This document shows, one piece after another, positions 1 to 16,638 of a stretch of DNA of 64,000 nt (the stretch's first letter is position 1; each line of letters starts with the position of its first letter). The DNA lies in the NCBI RefSeq assembly GCF_040939455.1, contig NC_134116.1, positions 47,693,400-47,757,399 on the forward strand, written 5' to 3'. Below the pieces are notes generated by a model. It worked only from the letters and a program-made list of their open reading frames with translations, searched no databases and was not told where the DNA came from. Origin of the DNA: Microcebus murinus. Lineage: Eukaryota; Chordata; Mammalia; Primates; Cheirogaleidae. The position numbers were made by a program, and so were the translations under genes.

Positions 1-3515
<3,515 letters not shown>

Positions 3516-3559
3516 GCAGCACCTAAGTGGACACATAGGTACTACAGTAATAGGGTATT

Positions 3560-3588
3560 GGGCAGGTGGGAGGGGGGAGGAGGGTGGG
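3560..3588 (+). other. G-quadruplex motif in L1 3' UTR polypurine tract
   Basis: The L1 3' UTR has four or more G-runs of at least three with loops of 1-5 bases (ggg caggt ggg a ggg ggg agga ggg t ggg). This fits the conserved G-rich polypurine tract known from L1 3' UTRs. Folding is inferred from the motif only. Confidence 0.7.
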
Positions 3589-3756
3589 TATATACATAAT
3601 GAGTGAGATGTGCACCATCTGGGGAGTGGTCATGCTGGAAACTCAAACTTGTGGAGGGAGGAGGGGAAAGGGCATTTATTGAAACCTTAAAATGTGTACC
3701 CCCTTAACATGCCGAAATAATGAAAAAAAATGTAAAAAAAAAAAAGACAGAAATTC

Positions 3757-4664
3757 ATTTCATAAGGCTTTGGTTACCCTAAGTAGTGATTCCTCTGATG
3801 GATCTGGGCAGAGTAAATTGAAAACCTTGTAGAAAGTATTCAATAATAACACTCATGATTCATGGGATGAGGTCAAAACATCAAAATTAAGAGTTTATAA
3901 GAATTTTATTCCAACCCTCGTGAATTATTTTGAAGGATTAATAACTTTAGTGGAGGAAGTAACTACAGATGTGGTAGAAATAGCAAGAGAGCTAGACAAA
4001 GAAGTAGGGGCTGAAGATGTGATAATTACTGTAATCTCATGATACAATATGAATGAATGAGGAAGTTACTTCTTATGGATTAGCCAAGAAAAGTGGTTTC
4101 ATGAGTCAAAATCTGCTCTTGGTGAAGTTGTTAACATTATTGAAATGCAATAAAGGCTTTGGAATATTATGTAAATGTAGGTGATAAAGCAGTGGCAGGG
4201 TTTGAGAGGATTGGCTCTAAGCTTGAAAGAAGTTCTATTGTGGGTAAAATGCTATCAAAGAGCATCACATGATACAGAGAAATCTTCTGTGAAAGGAAGA
4301 GTCCATTGATGTGGCAAACTTCATTGTTGCTTAATTTTAAGAAATTGCCACAGCCACCGCAACTTTCAGCAAACACTACCATGATCAATCAGTGGCCATC
4401 AGTATGGAGGCAAGACCCTCCACCGCAAACGGTATCAGTAAAGGCTCAGACATTAGTTAGAATTTTTAGCAGTAAAGTATTTTTATTTAAGGTATGTAAA
4501 TTAGTTTTTGTAGACACAATGCTATTGTACACTTAACAGACTACAGTATAATATAAACATTTCTTTTTTATGCACTGGGAAACAAAAAAAATTGTGTGAC
4601 ACACTTCATTGTGATTACTGTGGTAGTCTGGAACTGAACCTGCAACATCTCCAAGATATGCCTG
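3757..4664 (+). mobile_element. Tigger1 (pogo-type) DNA transposon, 3' half
   Basis: The sequence follows the 3' half of Tigger1 as I remember it: the transposase C-terminal region (for example the stretch encoding [21 protein letters not shown] residues near 4306-4360), then the 3' UTR, ending in the terminal inverted repeat ...CTCCAAGATATGCCTG at 4664. A TA follows at 4665-4666, the expected target dinucleotide. The transposase frame is destroyed by indels and stops. The 5' half is missing, apparently displaced upstream by the L1 insertion that ends at 3746. Confidence 0.93.
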
Positions 4665-4681
4665 TATGTGTGTGTACACAT

Positions 4682-4713
<32 letters not shown>
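4665..4713. repeat. (TG)/(CA) microsatellite
   Basis: Short TATGTGTGTGTACACA followed by about 14 CA units (4685-4713), adjoining the Tigger1 end. Confidence 0.95.
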
Positions 4714-6839
4714 CAATTATGTACTATGTCCCAGGGGTAAATTGGTAACTGTGACAAAGTAAGCCATTATACATATCTAGCTCATAGCCCAGTGGTGATA
4801 ACATATGTCATATACCAGACTAATCAGGTTACAAATAATTTTTTTCAAGTCTTCTTATTTGTGAGCTATCCCAGCTTTACATGATATAGGTGACAAAATA
4901 GAGATAATTTTAGCCCTTGTAAAGTGATCAAAGTAGGTTGAACAGCCAGATGTGGGGACATAGGCCAGCAGTACAAGTTATTTTAACACAAACAGAGCAA
5001 TTTATTAAACATTTTGTATCCATGTAAACAAATATTTACATAGGGCAGGAGAAATGACAGTTCTCCTTGTCAAAGAAGATACTTCAAGTTCAAAAGAGGT
5101 ACTTTTCTATTTTAATTCTGCCTGAGAAAATTGAGGAGTGCCCTTAACCATCCTCTGGGAGGAAAGTGAAGGCATCAGGGTGAAGGTGTTAATGACCTCA
5201 TAACCTGCTAACCTGCTTATGATGACTGTTCTAAATATGTATTATTACACAGTATGATTCTTCCACATTTTGTTAATCTATTTTTCTGGTAAAAGTCAAC
5301 TTGGTTTTTTTCCTATGTACCCATACATATACATAAATATAAAGCCATGACAGACATTTTTGCCATGTACTCTATAGACTTTGGATTAACTGTAGTAGAA
5401 TTATGAAAATAGCTTAATGGTTTAAGTGAGAAAGGAAAAATAGCAAAACAAATATAAGACACAACCTCCTCTTGTTTTAAGGAAAAAATAAGCATTCCAA
5501 TAAGCTTCTAGTAGAGCGACTCTGGCAGAAAGCCTGCCAGGACTCTAGAATTTCCCCTTGAGAACAACTTGCAATTTAAAGAAGGTTTAGGAGGAATTCT
5601 AACTTCAAACCCAAGGTAGGGTTTAAGGATTTAGACTCTGGAGGGTTTAAGATTAGGATTCTGGAGGTGAGATAGGTGCTACTGGTAGATTGCCCCAGGT
5701 GAGATCACTCCTTACTCTTGCATCCACACTTTAATCAAAGCCTACTGTAGCACGTTAGCCCAGCTGCTGCTTAATAGATAGCTTACAACTACAACAGGTT
5801 AGGGGACTATGACTCTTCATTTGCTTTACAATTGGGGACACCTGAATGAAAGCCCTGAGAACTGGGTCTTCTGCGCCTGCCATTGATTATGTGATTTATA
5901 ATCCCCTTATCTACTAGAGTAGTTTGTAAGGCTTTGGGAAGGGATGTTTCAACGTTTTCAAATGTAATAAGATTGTATGGTAATTGCAGGACATAAAAAA
6001 GGTAGGGTAGTATATAGATAGGTCAATTCTCAGGATAGCAAACTTTAATCTATCTTTTGGGCCCTGACAGTGTAGCAAACCCTGTAGGAGAGCTTACATG
6101 GCTGGCAATAGCTGAATACCAAGGCCATCTCGACCTAGTAAGCCAGTCCACATTCTATTAATCATGCAAGTATGCAGGGTAGGGCTAATGCCTCTTGACA
6201 TGGAAAATTATTAAGGATAACAGTAAAATTAGTGGAGTCATTTTAAGCAGGTGGTAACCTTTTCTGATGTAGGAAAAAACGTGGTGGTAGGATATGGCCA
6301 TCCTGACCATAAAGGGGCCAAAAAGTCCCAATAATACAAGAAACAAAATGTGAAGAGATAAAACTGCTGCTTTTCTACTTACATTGCCTTCCAACCTCTG
6401 ACCCCTACTACCACTCAAAATAGGAGAAGTAAATCCTATTTGGGTTTCTTTTCTCTGCGAGTTCTTTCTCTGTTTGTTGTTTTCTTTAAGAGAGAAAAAT
6501 GTACTCACACATACCGGTGATTACAAATTTTATTTAATCTTGAATTAGTTGTTGTTGATTTTGGCAATAAATTAGAGGGATAGTAACCTTAATTGAATCC
6601 AAATTATTGTTTCCACCTGTCTTCAAGCCTGAGCCACACTTAGTAATTTGTTTTCCCATATTCCTCTTGGCTTTCTTTTTTCAAATTCAACTTCCTTTTT
6701 TCTTAAGGTGTTAGATTTGCTTCCTTATTCTTTTTTAAATTTTGAAATTGAATGTTTAAATTATTCATTTTCAACACTTATTCCTTTGTCTTTAAAGCTG
6801 TTAGTTGAATATTTGAGTGTATATAAGAGTGAAGCTCAA
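4714..6839. other. Unrecognised AT-rich intergenic DNA
   Basis: No gene or repeat family recognised. 5500-6180 is less AT-rich and reads like decayed repeat DNA, but I could not name a family. The 107-codon minus ORF at 6185-6508 has no recognisable motif and is probably chance. Confidence 0.5.
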
Positions 6840-7215
6840 ACATTTTTAACACAACAGACTGCATTGTGTAACCAACATCCTAGGTCAAAATTTACAGCAT
6901 CTCAGAAGACCTTTAATGTTTCCTTTCAGTTTCTACTCTATTCCAAAGTAACATTATGTATGGAATACTACAGTGTGCTTACCACATATTGTTTATTCTT
7001 TTATGTTTTGCTTCTTTCACTTGACATAATACTTGTGAGAGCCATCCATATTGCATGTGGTCCATATTATTCATTCTTATTGTTGAAGAGTATTCCAATA
7101 TATGGATATGCTATAATTTATTTTCCATTATAATATATTTGGACATCTGGATAGTTTCAAGCTTTGAATCAATTAAAACAGTACTGTTACTAACATTCTA
7201 ATATAAATCTTATGA
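6840..7215 (-). mobile_element. Old LINE-1 (L1M-type) 3' end, antisense
   Basis: Reads as the reverse complement of the common L1M 3' region. Recognisable blocks are 'gtaaccaacatcctaggtca', 'cttctttcacttgacataat', 'gagagccatccatattgcat', 'agagtattccaatatatgga' and 'tggacatctggatagtttc'. It is diverged and without a tail or clear target duplication. The 161-codon plus ORF at 6648-7133 overlaps this repeat antisense and is not a gene. Confidence 0.8.
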
Positions 7216-10119
7216 TTTTAAAACATCTTGTCATTTATTTCTATTTCTTTCTCTATTTCATAGTCTATTTTTAAGGTACTAAGTGTACTCTCTATTTACA
7301 ATCTATACAATTCCATAAATAAACCTACTTGTCAAAATTATTTTTGTAAGCCTAGATAATCCCTTGTTGTTACTAATTCACAACAAAGAATACCAATTAT
7401 CAAAGGCTAAACATCACAGAGTTAATGACATTAGCAGTGAAAAGGACATTACAGACAAAAACATTTGATTTTTTTTCTTCAAGTTTATGGGTAGTATTAG
7501 ATCTGCTAGTAATGTGCATTCCAGGGTTGGAAATCTTTGCTTTAATAGGCCTGACCTACAATCCAGTACCATTTGATGCATATCCCTATAGTCTTGTTCT
7601 CTTGAGTTTAATAGTCATCTCTGTAAGTATGCAATAAATTAGATCCCAAGATGTAAGCAAATGGAAAATTTATTTGTAACATGCCCTACCTTAGCTTGGG
7701 AGATTCTCCACAAGCTCATTACCCTTGACTTTAATTAATGTTGCCCCCAAGTAAATATAACTTAATATCAAGCCTGTAAAATGTATTCCTTCAAGCAGTA
7801 ATACCCCACTGGCAAACTAAATTTATTTAATGGTGTTCATACTTGTGAGGTAGATAAAGTTGCATTGTGTATCTTGCAGTTTAGACATTCTCTTACTCTT
7901 TGTCTTCCCCTCACTAAGCATGAATTTTCATCTCTGGGCAAAATCAGCATGTCGTTGTTGAATTTCCTCATATGTATCTTTTGTATTTATTTCGGCAACT
8001 AAGATGTGATCCTCTTGTTAAAGTTCAAATCAAAGTAACATAAATGTGAGAATCTGCCCACTTTTTAATGAATCATCTTCTGAGATTATATTCTCTAGCT
8101 AATTGTAAGTTAAGACTATTCTTCACTGAGGTGTCTATCCCAAACAGTAGGATCAGAACATATTTTCTCAAATGTATGGGAGGAGAAGAAACTAGCACTT
8201 AGGAGACCAGCCCCTATGGTAAAAGTTTTATTGTGCAGGGAATGTGATTGACACATCACACTCCTGACCTTGGTCATGTGTATTGAGTTGTGACTCAGAG
8301 AATATTAAATAAACAAGACTGTAGAGAGAGATTTTCACTCTCAAAAAATGAAAATCAAGCAAAAACACCACCACCATAATAATAAACTCATTCTACTTCC
8401 ATATTTTATAAATGGGGTTGTGTTGTATTGTTACTATAAAATTCTATAGGTTTATTTCTTAGTTTCCCTAAAATGTGAATTTGGAATCCATCGGTTAAAC
8501 TGAAAAAATATTGGAAACTATATACAAAATGTGCACAAACCAAATACATGATTTAGAACTGAATATTCTGCCCATGTTATAAAATGTATATTATAAGAGA
8601 TACTAGTCACCCAGGAAGAATTAATTTCTACAAAATGAAAATTATATGTGGATATTTACTAATTTGTCTTTGAATTTTAAAAACTGTCCTCTAATGCTTT
8701 TCTCCTTTTATAACCATTTTACAAACATGTTCTCTAAGCTTTTTTTTTTTTTTCCCTGTAACTATGAAATAGAACAGAAAAGAGAGACCAGATATAACAA
8801 CATTGAAAAGACAAGTGACACATGACTGGAACATAAGACAACGAAGAGGAAGTTAAATTTATAAAAACACTCATCTTCTACAGATGCCATTAAAATTATA
8901 TATCAAAATATTTATATGCATAATTTATTTAAAACATAAAAGCCTACCAACCACACAAAATGCATAGTTATCAGATGATTTTCTCTGATGTCACTCTAGA
9001 TATTTATCTTATTCATTTTCTAAAAGCACGATGAACTTAAAAATCATTACCTTAAGAATTTTAGTAATAGAAATTTTTTGTCTTTTCTGTATAGCAGAGC
9101 ATTGAAAATCCAAATAGTAAGAATATACAGAATGGCACATTTTATCATGCATTTTTCTGAATTTCTTTCTTTATTTATTAGTTTATTTTTCAATTTACCC
9201 AAGGCTTTTAGCCTCTGGAAAATATTCACATATTATAAAATCCACATATAATTTAGAATGATTGACAGGCTCCAATGAGGAGGGATCAAAACTGGACCAG
9301 TAGGGGACAGCCATTTCAACAGTGATGCACAAATGTATCCCAAATATTCATAGAATTCTTTTTTATATGTCTTATGAGGCATATAGTTTGCATCAATGCC
9401 TAATTTGCTTAAATATGGGAAAATATTTCATGCACTGAAAAGAGTAAATAATGAAGTAAAACTGAAAGGATAAAATGCATTGACTAGCAAAAGCACAATT
9501 GATGATAGAAGATGTGCTGCTCTGAAAGTGAATAAAACAACAGAAGATTCTTTCAATATTTCTTGAAAGACAGCATGATCAATAATAGAAGGCTTTGGAC
9601 CACTAAGGGATAATGGAGAGAATTAAATAACAGAATAGAATATGAATAAAAATAATAAGTTTTTGTCCTGAGGTTATCATGAAGGAAATCATAGACTAGG
9701 TGTCTGAATTGAAAGCAAAGCTTCAAAGAAGCCACATGAATATTATCTTTAAAATAAACACATTCAGTTTAAGACAAATATTGATGGACATGGTAAGGGC
9801 TTCTTGATCATAAAATACCCAAATAAAAGTCAAACATAGTTGTAAGAAAGTTATGAAATCAGATGACTGTGAATTAATAAAGTAAAAGCACAAGTTCCCA
9901 ATTGATGTGAATATTTAGAAAGTATTTCATATCATCTCTGCAGTAATTACATGTAGAGGTTGAACAGAGGATGTTCAGGATAGTAAAAATTTCTGTGACA
10001 TTTTTCTTAATTTAGAGCTCACTTTTTAAACACATTTCTTTATGAATACTTTCCTATTTTTAATATAACTTTGTGATCCCTGAATGTGAACTCAAACATT
10101 TTATAACTCACCAATGCCA
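7216..10119. other. Unrecognised AT-rich intergenic DNA
   Basis: No coding exon, RNA gene or confident repeat seen. Contains a short poly-T (about 8741-8754). ORFs here are short and low in complexity. Confidence 0.5.
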
Positions 10120-10315
10120 TTATGCTATAGGACTTGTTTGTATCTCAGGCAAACTTCATGAGTTTGGGGGTTGGGCAGTCCCCCAGGACTTGTACTTGGA
10201 AGGGCCTCACACTTGGGTTAACGCTCTTTAGTTGCTGACTGAAAATTCTTAATTTTTGAACAAGGGACCCCACATTTTTATTTTGCACTGGGCACTGCAA
10301 ATTATGTAGCTGGTC
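10120..10315. repeat. Ancient interspersed repeat-like segment, family uncertain
   Basis: Blocks such as 'tttttgaacaagggacccca', 'ttttgcactgggcactgcaa' and 'attatgtagctggtccta' resemble a widespread old mammalian repeat that I cannot name. Unlike its flanks it is moderately GC-rich. Confidence 0.4.
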
Positions 10316-12829
10316 CTATATGCCTTCTTTCAAAGCTAAAAATCTATTTTGTTCTCTTTTTTCACTTCTCCACAGAGGTACATCTAAGGAAAATTCTATT
10401 GCCAGTTAAACTATCTTGAGGATGGATCACTATTACTCTGTCCCTCATCTCCTCTGTGTGGAAAATTTCTGAGGGATATTCTAAATTGTCTAGAGATGTG
10501 GCGTTATATGATTATTGTTATTGCCTAGGGATTCTTCCTTATTGTTTACTCAAGTGTTTTATTGCCATAGATTAAGGTAGGAAATTCAGGGGCAACATAC
10601 ATTTGTGAGAAAATGGACATGATGCATTAAAATTATTATGGGGAATTCATCGGGAAATATCCAGGAGGCATTTGGTGAAATGATCTGGAGTTTAGGAGAC
10701 TAGCTGAGGATAGGAGTTATCAGCTTTTATGTTTTTCATGAAGCCATTACTGTGAATGTCAGCATTAAGGTTGAGTGTATAAATTGAGAACATCAAAGCT
10801 AGATATCTGGAAAATGCTGACTTTCAGGTTTGAACTGAGAAGTTCATAGTAGACAAAAATAGTATACAAAGAAGTAGAAAGAAACCAATCAACCAAACAA
10901 ACAAACAAACCCTTAGACAATGTGGAAACAAGATTTAGGATATTTCAACTCCTTTATATTATATATGTCTTATGCTATTGTCAAATTGGGCTGTTGTCCA
11001 ATTTTGAAAGACATCCTGTTTCCTATAAATTCACCACTTTTCTTGTCAAAATCTTGTTCATATCAAAGATTATACTCAGATATCACTCTTTCTGTGCTAT
11101 GTTCTCTGATTTTTCAGATGAGTTGTTACCATGTTAATATCCCTAGAATTTTCTGCCTCTTTTATTTATCTCTTAGTTTGTCATGCCATAGGAGTTTTGT
11201 GCTTTTCTATCTTTTCTGCTGCATAATAGTTTTTTTGCATGATCCTTTTGCAAACATCCATCTATTTCCATCATAATGTAACATAGGTCAGAGTACACAT
11301 GGATACGTCCATGAATGTATGTTGAATAAAAGTGAATGGTGAGAGTCAATCTGAGCTGGCTGAGTGGAACAGCCAGTGGTCCTAGCCCAGAGCCTGCGAG
11401 TACCTCTAGCACTCCATTCTGAGGCCTGTAGGGGCTGGTCTTACACAGGCATGGCATAACTGGACAGGTACCTTGGGAGTCCTAACCCTTTCAGCATGTC
11501 AGCGCAAAGTAGAAATGAATCCCTTTCTCCCTCACTCTTAGGCTCAGATTTTCAGGCATGAGGCCCAGAGGGGGCTTGCCTACCACAGATTCCTCCTGCG
11601 ATCTGGCAGGCACTATATAGTCTTCTAAGATATCTAAATCAGAGCTCACTGTGGATGGCCTTCTAACTTAAATGGGCCATGGAACAGCATGCAACAAACA
11701 GCAATAGTTCAACAAAGAAGATTGTTGTACTGGCTGGACAGATTCTGCATCAGGACTGGGGCATTCCTTAGTGGTCTAAGTCAGGGTAGGCCTGGTAACC
11801 ACATCAACTTCCAATTTATCATTATTGAAGCTGTCTCTTGTGGATAAGGCCAAATCATTATGCAAGTACTTATATCTGGGACACAGCATTTTTAGCATAT
11901 AGAGTTGATCTCATGAAAATAGATCAGAATCTAGGAGGAAAATAGAGGATGGAGGGACAGAGGGACAGACTTTACAGGTTCAGGGCCAATAAGACCAGAG
12001 CCATCAGATCATCATCCAGCAGCTGCAGACACCTGTCAGTGCCAGACAGACACAGACATGGGAGCAGATTGCTATCCAAGGGCATTGAGTAGGACAGACC
12101 ACAATCTACTAGCCAGTTAATGAAATTGACACCATTCTCTAGCAAGGCATGACCACCATCTCAGCAGCCAGTTTGACAGGGGCACAGACTTATCAGACAG
12201 GAGCCAATATCAATAAAACCAGCAGTAGACAAGGGACAATCATTATAACACTACTAGTCGCATGTTATGTGGTTTATTTCAGGAAGGATGATTATGATGG
12301 TGCCTGGGCTGTCTCTGTGACTACCACCTAAAGAAACCTTCACCTGGGACAGAAGTGCTCAAAAGAGAGCTTCTCAATATGAATGAGGATGCCATTTAGT
12401 GACATTGTCTTTGTAGGACAGATAGCAGCTTGTATCTGCAAGCCTGGACAGATACAGAAGCATAAAGGAAATTCCTCTTCAGCACCTTATGTTTACCACT
12501 CTCTTCTCAACGTTTTTTCTTTGCTTCCACAACTTATATTTCTCCTAATTTCCTCCCTCTTGTCCTCCTCTCTGCTACATCCTTCAGATTCTAGGCTTCC
12601 TTAGTCCATTGGTGCCTTTCATTGTTCTCTGCTACTGGTGTTTACCAACATTCTGACATGGTGGAATTTATAGAAAATAATATTTGTTTGGACCATTAGG
12701 TTAAAAAGAATATTGATTAATGTGAAAGATGGCAAACTCAGGGGATACCATTGCCTTAAGCTCACTGATAGCTGAAATGAGCAGTATCTTGGCACCACTA
12801 ATGTCTTTTTAGCACATCTGTATCCAATG
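10316..12829. other. Unrecognised intergenic DNA with a GC-richer block
   Basis: 10893-10911 is a (CAAA)n microsatellite. 11330-12350 is visibly richer in G and C than its surroundings and contains short ORFs on both strands: 11173-11457 minus, and 12149-12331 plus with a hydrophobic run TIIITLLVACYVVYF. I recognise no family. It could be a decayed LTR or a processed pseudogene. Confidence 0.4.
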
Positions 12830-12940
12830 ACAAACTAGTTGATGAGTTTACTCATAGTTCTTACTGATTAATCTTATTGAAATCCACAGATACCATCCAT
12901 ATGCTACCAGTTTCCAAATCTGTATCTCTAGACATGAACT
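12830..12940 (+). mobile_element. LINE-2-like fragment, sense
   Basis: 'taccatccatatgctaccag' and 'ttccaaatctgtatctctag' resemble the L2 segment of the type 'ctatatgctgatgactcccaaatttatatctctag'. Short and diverged. Confidence 0.45.
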
Positions 12941-13019
12941 CTCTGAGGGGGATAGCAAAATCAGCCTATGTTTGAGAATGGCTTTATTATGTGTTCAGAT
13001 AATGAAAACCATTTTCATG

Positions 13020-13240
13020 TGCTCTTCATCGTTTTAAGTGCCTACAATGCATTTATTAAATAATTATGTTTTATACATTCTTAGTTACAGAATATAGAGA
13101 CAAATAGACACACATGGGCCCTGATACCATGGATCTCATAGTAGATGAAGAAGAAACACCACTAAATAATTCCTTAGATCAGGCTACTCTATAACATATC
13201 ACAGACGAATTTACCAAGAAGATATGAGTTGTAAACAGCC
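13020..13240 (-). mobile_element. LINE-2-like fragment, antisense
   Basis: Pattern 'agtgcctacaatgcatttat...ggccctgataccatggatctcatagtag' matches the antisense L2 3' end layout (length/size variants of 'gcactggggatacag...ccctgccctcatggagctcacagtctagt'). Diverged. Confidence 0.45.
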
Positions 13241-13459
13241 TGATAAACTGTGACATTCTTAAGCAAGGGCCTTAAGACTAAATTAGAATTAAGTAGGTAA
13301 AATAAAAAGGTAATTCCAGGATAAAGAGATGGAGAAAAAGAGGTGATAGATTTTGAAGACATAAAGTAAATCGTTAAAACTGGAACATATGAAGTGAGAA
13401 TACACACAACACTATATGACACAATTCTTAGCATAGTATACTGTAGTTTCATTTTGCAA

Positions 13460-13760
13460 ATATTCATTAAGTGCAGCTACGGGTGGAAGTTGTGCTCACA
13501 GAAATAAGCAAGTTCTTCCATAGAGCCCTTCACATGAAAACACATAAATCAACCATTCAGAATAATGTAAGAGCTATGAGCACTAAAGATTCATATAGAT
13601 CTGAAATGAAATCTAGCTTTTGGCATTAGGAAAGGCTTCCTGAAGGAGGAAGCATCTTAGCTAGGAGTGACTATTGGGGGGAATTAAAAATGCAGGACTA
13701 GGTGAAATAAGGATCATATACAGGGTATAGCAAAGGCATGTAAGTGCACTGAAAGAGATA
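13460..13760 (-). mobile_element. LINE-2-like fragment, antisense
   Basis: Order of blocks is as in antisense L2: 'ttccatagagcccttcacat', 'gtaagagctatgagcacta', 'ggaaaggcttcctgaaggag' and 'gggtatagcaaaggcatg'. The 'aggcttcctgaaggagg' block is the most telling. Confidence 0.55.
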
Positions 13761-16233
13761 TATAAAAATTCATTTGTATATAGTTCAAGATTCTACAGTT
13801 TTAATTCTGAGATATAGTGTATGGGAACAGGAGGCACATGAGTTAAGTTATGATAAATATGATAAAAAAACTTGAAATGTACATTCTGTGGAACTTAATA
13901 ACTTTTGCTGAGGTTCAGAATATTCTGAAAAAAACTTAAGAAGGAAAGTCAGATTTGCACTGTAAAGAGCACATTATAGATGTGGTTTGTAGTTTGTGTA
14001 CAAAAAATAAAGTAAAAAGATGAACAATTAAGAGTTGTCACATTATTTATTATTGATTTATAGTCACTTTGTTGTACTATCAAATATTGTTCATTCTATG
14101 AAATTTCAGGAGATAAATTATGAATACTTGAAATAAGGCAATGTCATTCTACTTCATGCAGTTGCAATTTATAATAATTGATTGTCTAACCAGGATCCAT
14201 CTTCCTTTTGCACTATCCTAACAGTACCACATTTTGGCTTAGAAGTCCACCTTGCCTATACACCCCCCAGGTACTCTGGAGAAGGTAGACCGCACCCCTT
14301 GCTGGGAAGAGCAGGTAGGGTTGATTAATATAAATCAGTACTTTGTATCCCATTGGGAAGACATTGAATAAATATTGGACATACACAAAATTATTTTTCA
14401 TTCTTACTGGGGATGCTGGAACTAATAGGTTGTCTCTGGGCATGTGTGAAACTCAGAACCACAGCAACCATTACATTAACATACTAAAAATGGTCATTCG
14501 CATTTAGAAAATCACAAATACAACAAAAGCCATTATTGAACTTGTCACAACTCTACTTATAATTTAAGCTATTTGGTACTAGACATTGGTTACTTTCAGG
14601 GGAATCCATCCTAAATGTTAATACGAATATGTTTGAAACCATCTAACTGATTCATAATCACTTTTAGACTATTATTTATGTCTTCTTTTAGAAGATTTTG
14701 TCTCTCTTTGCCCTCTGTAGGTTTTAAAGAATTATTGCATTTTATAAATCTGTGAAATTGAATAAGACAAGATTAGGCAGAAAGGGTAGCATTAACTTTC
14801 AATATCCTTGCTCTAGTCTCTTTTATCAGACCCTTAAAGTTATTTTGATATTGTTTTGGTACTTAATTTTTTATAGCATTTGAAAACATATTTGTCTGCC
14901 AGGGCCTGGAGAGAATTACAGAGAAGGCTGACAGATGAGTCTGTCATCACTCTAAATGTCATTATCCTGGCAGTTTTCTCCAGAGGAAACGAAAGTACTT
15001 ATATAAACAGAGAAAAATTGGATAGCAATATAAATATTTTCATAGTGATTTAATGATATCTAGTCAGTTAACAAATAATGTTCTCTACATGCTCTGTATT
15101 TAATATATAAATTAATATAAATGTTAACTGGTAGTTTTTATTATCTCTATGTTCCATCACAAAGTATTAAAAATGATTTGGATAGCACACTAGCATGAAT
15201 ATAATATTTTACTCAAAATCTATGGTGAATGGCACATAATTTTAATTAGAAATGTTAAAAAAAAGGAGGGCCACAACTATAATATCCTAGTTAATATTTC
15301 ACTGCTTTAAAACATACAGCAACACTATTTATCAGGGTATATAAGGACCAAGACATTTTCTAATTGATAACAGTCTGATGTCCAGTCTAAATATATTTTT
15401 CTTAGTTTCCTTATTCTTTCTTGGTGCAGCTGTGCTGTTTATAATTGTAATTTCTCGAAAAGGCCACACATCATCATTTCTTTTTGCATCTGTTTGTGTA
15501 TTTCCTTCTGTTTGAAAAATTTTATTTCCTGCCTATTCTAGCTGGTGAACTGCTTCTCATTTGCCAACCTTAGCTCATATTTTACTTTAATGAAGTCTCT
15601 ATTGAGTCCCACAGGTGGCAGAAGTAATAGGCTCCCTCCTGCAACATTTAATGAGATGGTAACTGTATATGAGCAAGTATTCTGACCAATAGTGTTCCCA
15701 TAACACTTTGTATGTATCACAATTATAATGCTCATTATCAGCAGCTAGTTTACCATAATGTGAATAAAGTTTAAGATTCAGAGCACCTCAGTTTTACAGG
15801 CCCCTTTGAAGTACCTATAGATTTTTTTTTATTTGTATTCTATAACATTTTTCTTAAAAGCACTTCCCAAAGTGTATAAGCTTCAAACCTGTGTACAACT
15901 TATTCCTCGCATTGCTTCATAGTTATCTGCCATGAGAGATTTTCAATGATAAGTCTCTCATCTTATGCATGTTTATTTCTTTAGTGATTATCACTCTCTT
16001 ATATACAGCAAGAGAGTTGATACGGGTCTATTGGAAAATTCATATTATTGACCTCATGATGAAATTGGGTATAAAATTGTAACCAAAAAGAGAAGAAAAA
16101 AATTTTCTTCAGATAAAAGAAAAAGTTAATAAATATACTTACCTTTAACACCTGGAAGACAGAATCTGAACGTATTCATGTTAGCCTGTATAGGTAGTCA
16201 ACCAATCTGATGAAGTTCAAGTGTATCAAAAGC
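13761..16233. other. Unrecognised AT-rich intergenic DNA
   Basis: No gene, RNA gene or confident repeat. 14200-14450 is less AT-rich and has a 76-codon minus ORF with no recognisable domain. Confidence 0.5.
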
Positions 16234-16242
16234 ACAGCTTAC

Positions 16243-16630
16243 TTTTTTTTTTTTGAGACAGAGTCTTACTTTGTTGCCCAGGCTAGAGTGAGTGCCGTGG
16301 CGTCAGCCTAGCTCACAGCAATCTCAAACTCCTGAGCTCAAGCAATCTTCCTGCCTCAGCCTACCGAGTAGCTGGGACCATGCCCGGCTAATTTTATATA
16401 TATCTATATATACATATATATATGTGTGTCTGTGTGTGTGTGTATATATACATGTATATGTATATATATAAATATATGTATATTAGTCGGTCAATTAATT
16501 TCTTTCTATTTATAGTAGAGACAGGATCTCGCTCTTGTTCAGGCTGGTTTCGAACTCCTGACCTCGAGCAATCCGCCCGCTCGGCCTCCCAGAGTGCTAG
16601 GATTACAGGCGTGAGCCACCGTGCCTGACC
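16243..16630 (-). mobile_element. Alu SINE, lemur-type, antisense, with expanded linker
   Basis: Starts with the T-tract of the tail, then 'gagacagagtcttactttgt', and ends 'gtgagccaccgtgcctgacc', the complement of the Alu 5' end. An 8-bp direct repeat, acagctta, flanks it at 16234-16241 and 16631-16638. The lemur-type linker is recognisable at 16485-16510 (attagtcggtcaattaattt). Between it and the right arm lies a TA/TG microsatellite of about 90 bp, making the element longer than its relatives. Confidence 0.95.
16395..16484. repeat. TA/TG microsatellite grown inside an Alu linker
   Basis: Interrupted runs of TATA, TGTG and TATATG located where the other lemur-type Alus of this window have only a short 'actaatatatata'. 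Confidence 0.93.
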
Positions 16631-16638
16631 ACAGCTTA

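Noticed and set aside
6648..7133. 161-codon plus ORF rich in Phe and Leu
   Set aside because: T-rich DNA overlapping an antisense L1M fragment; hydrophobic composition is a by-product.
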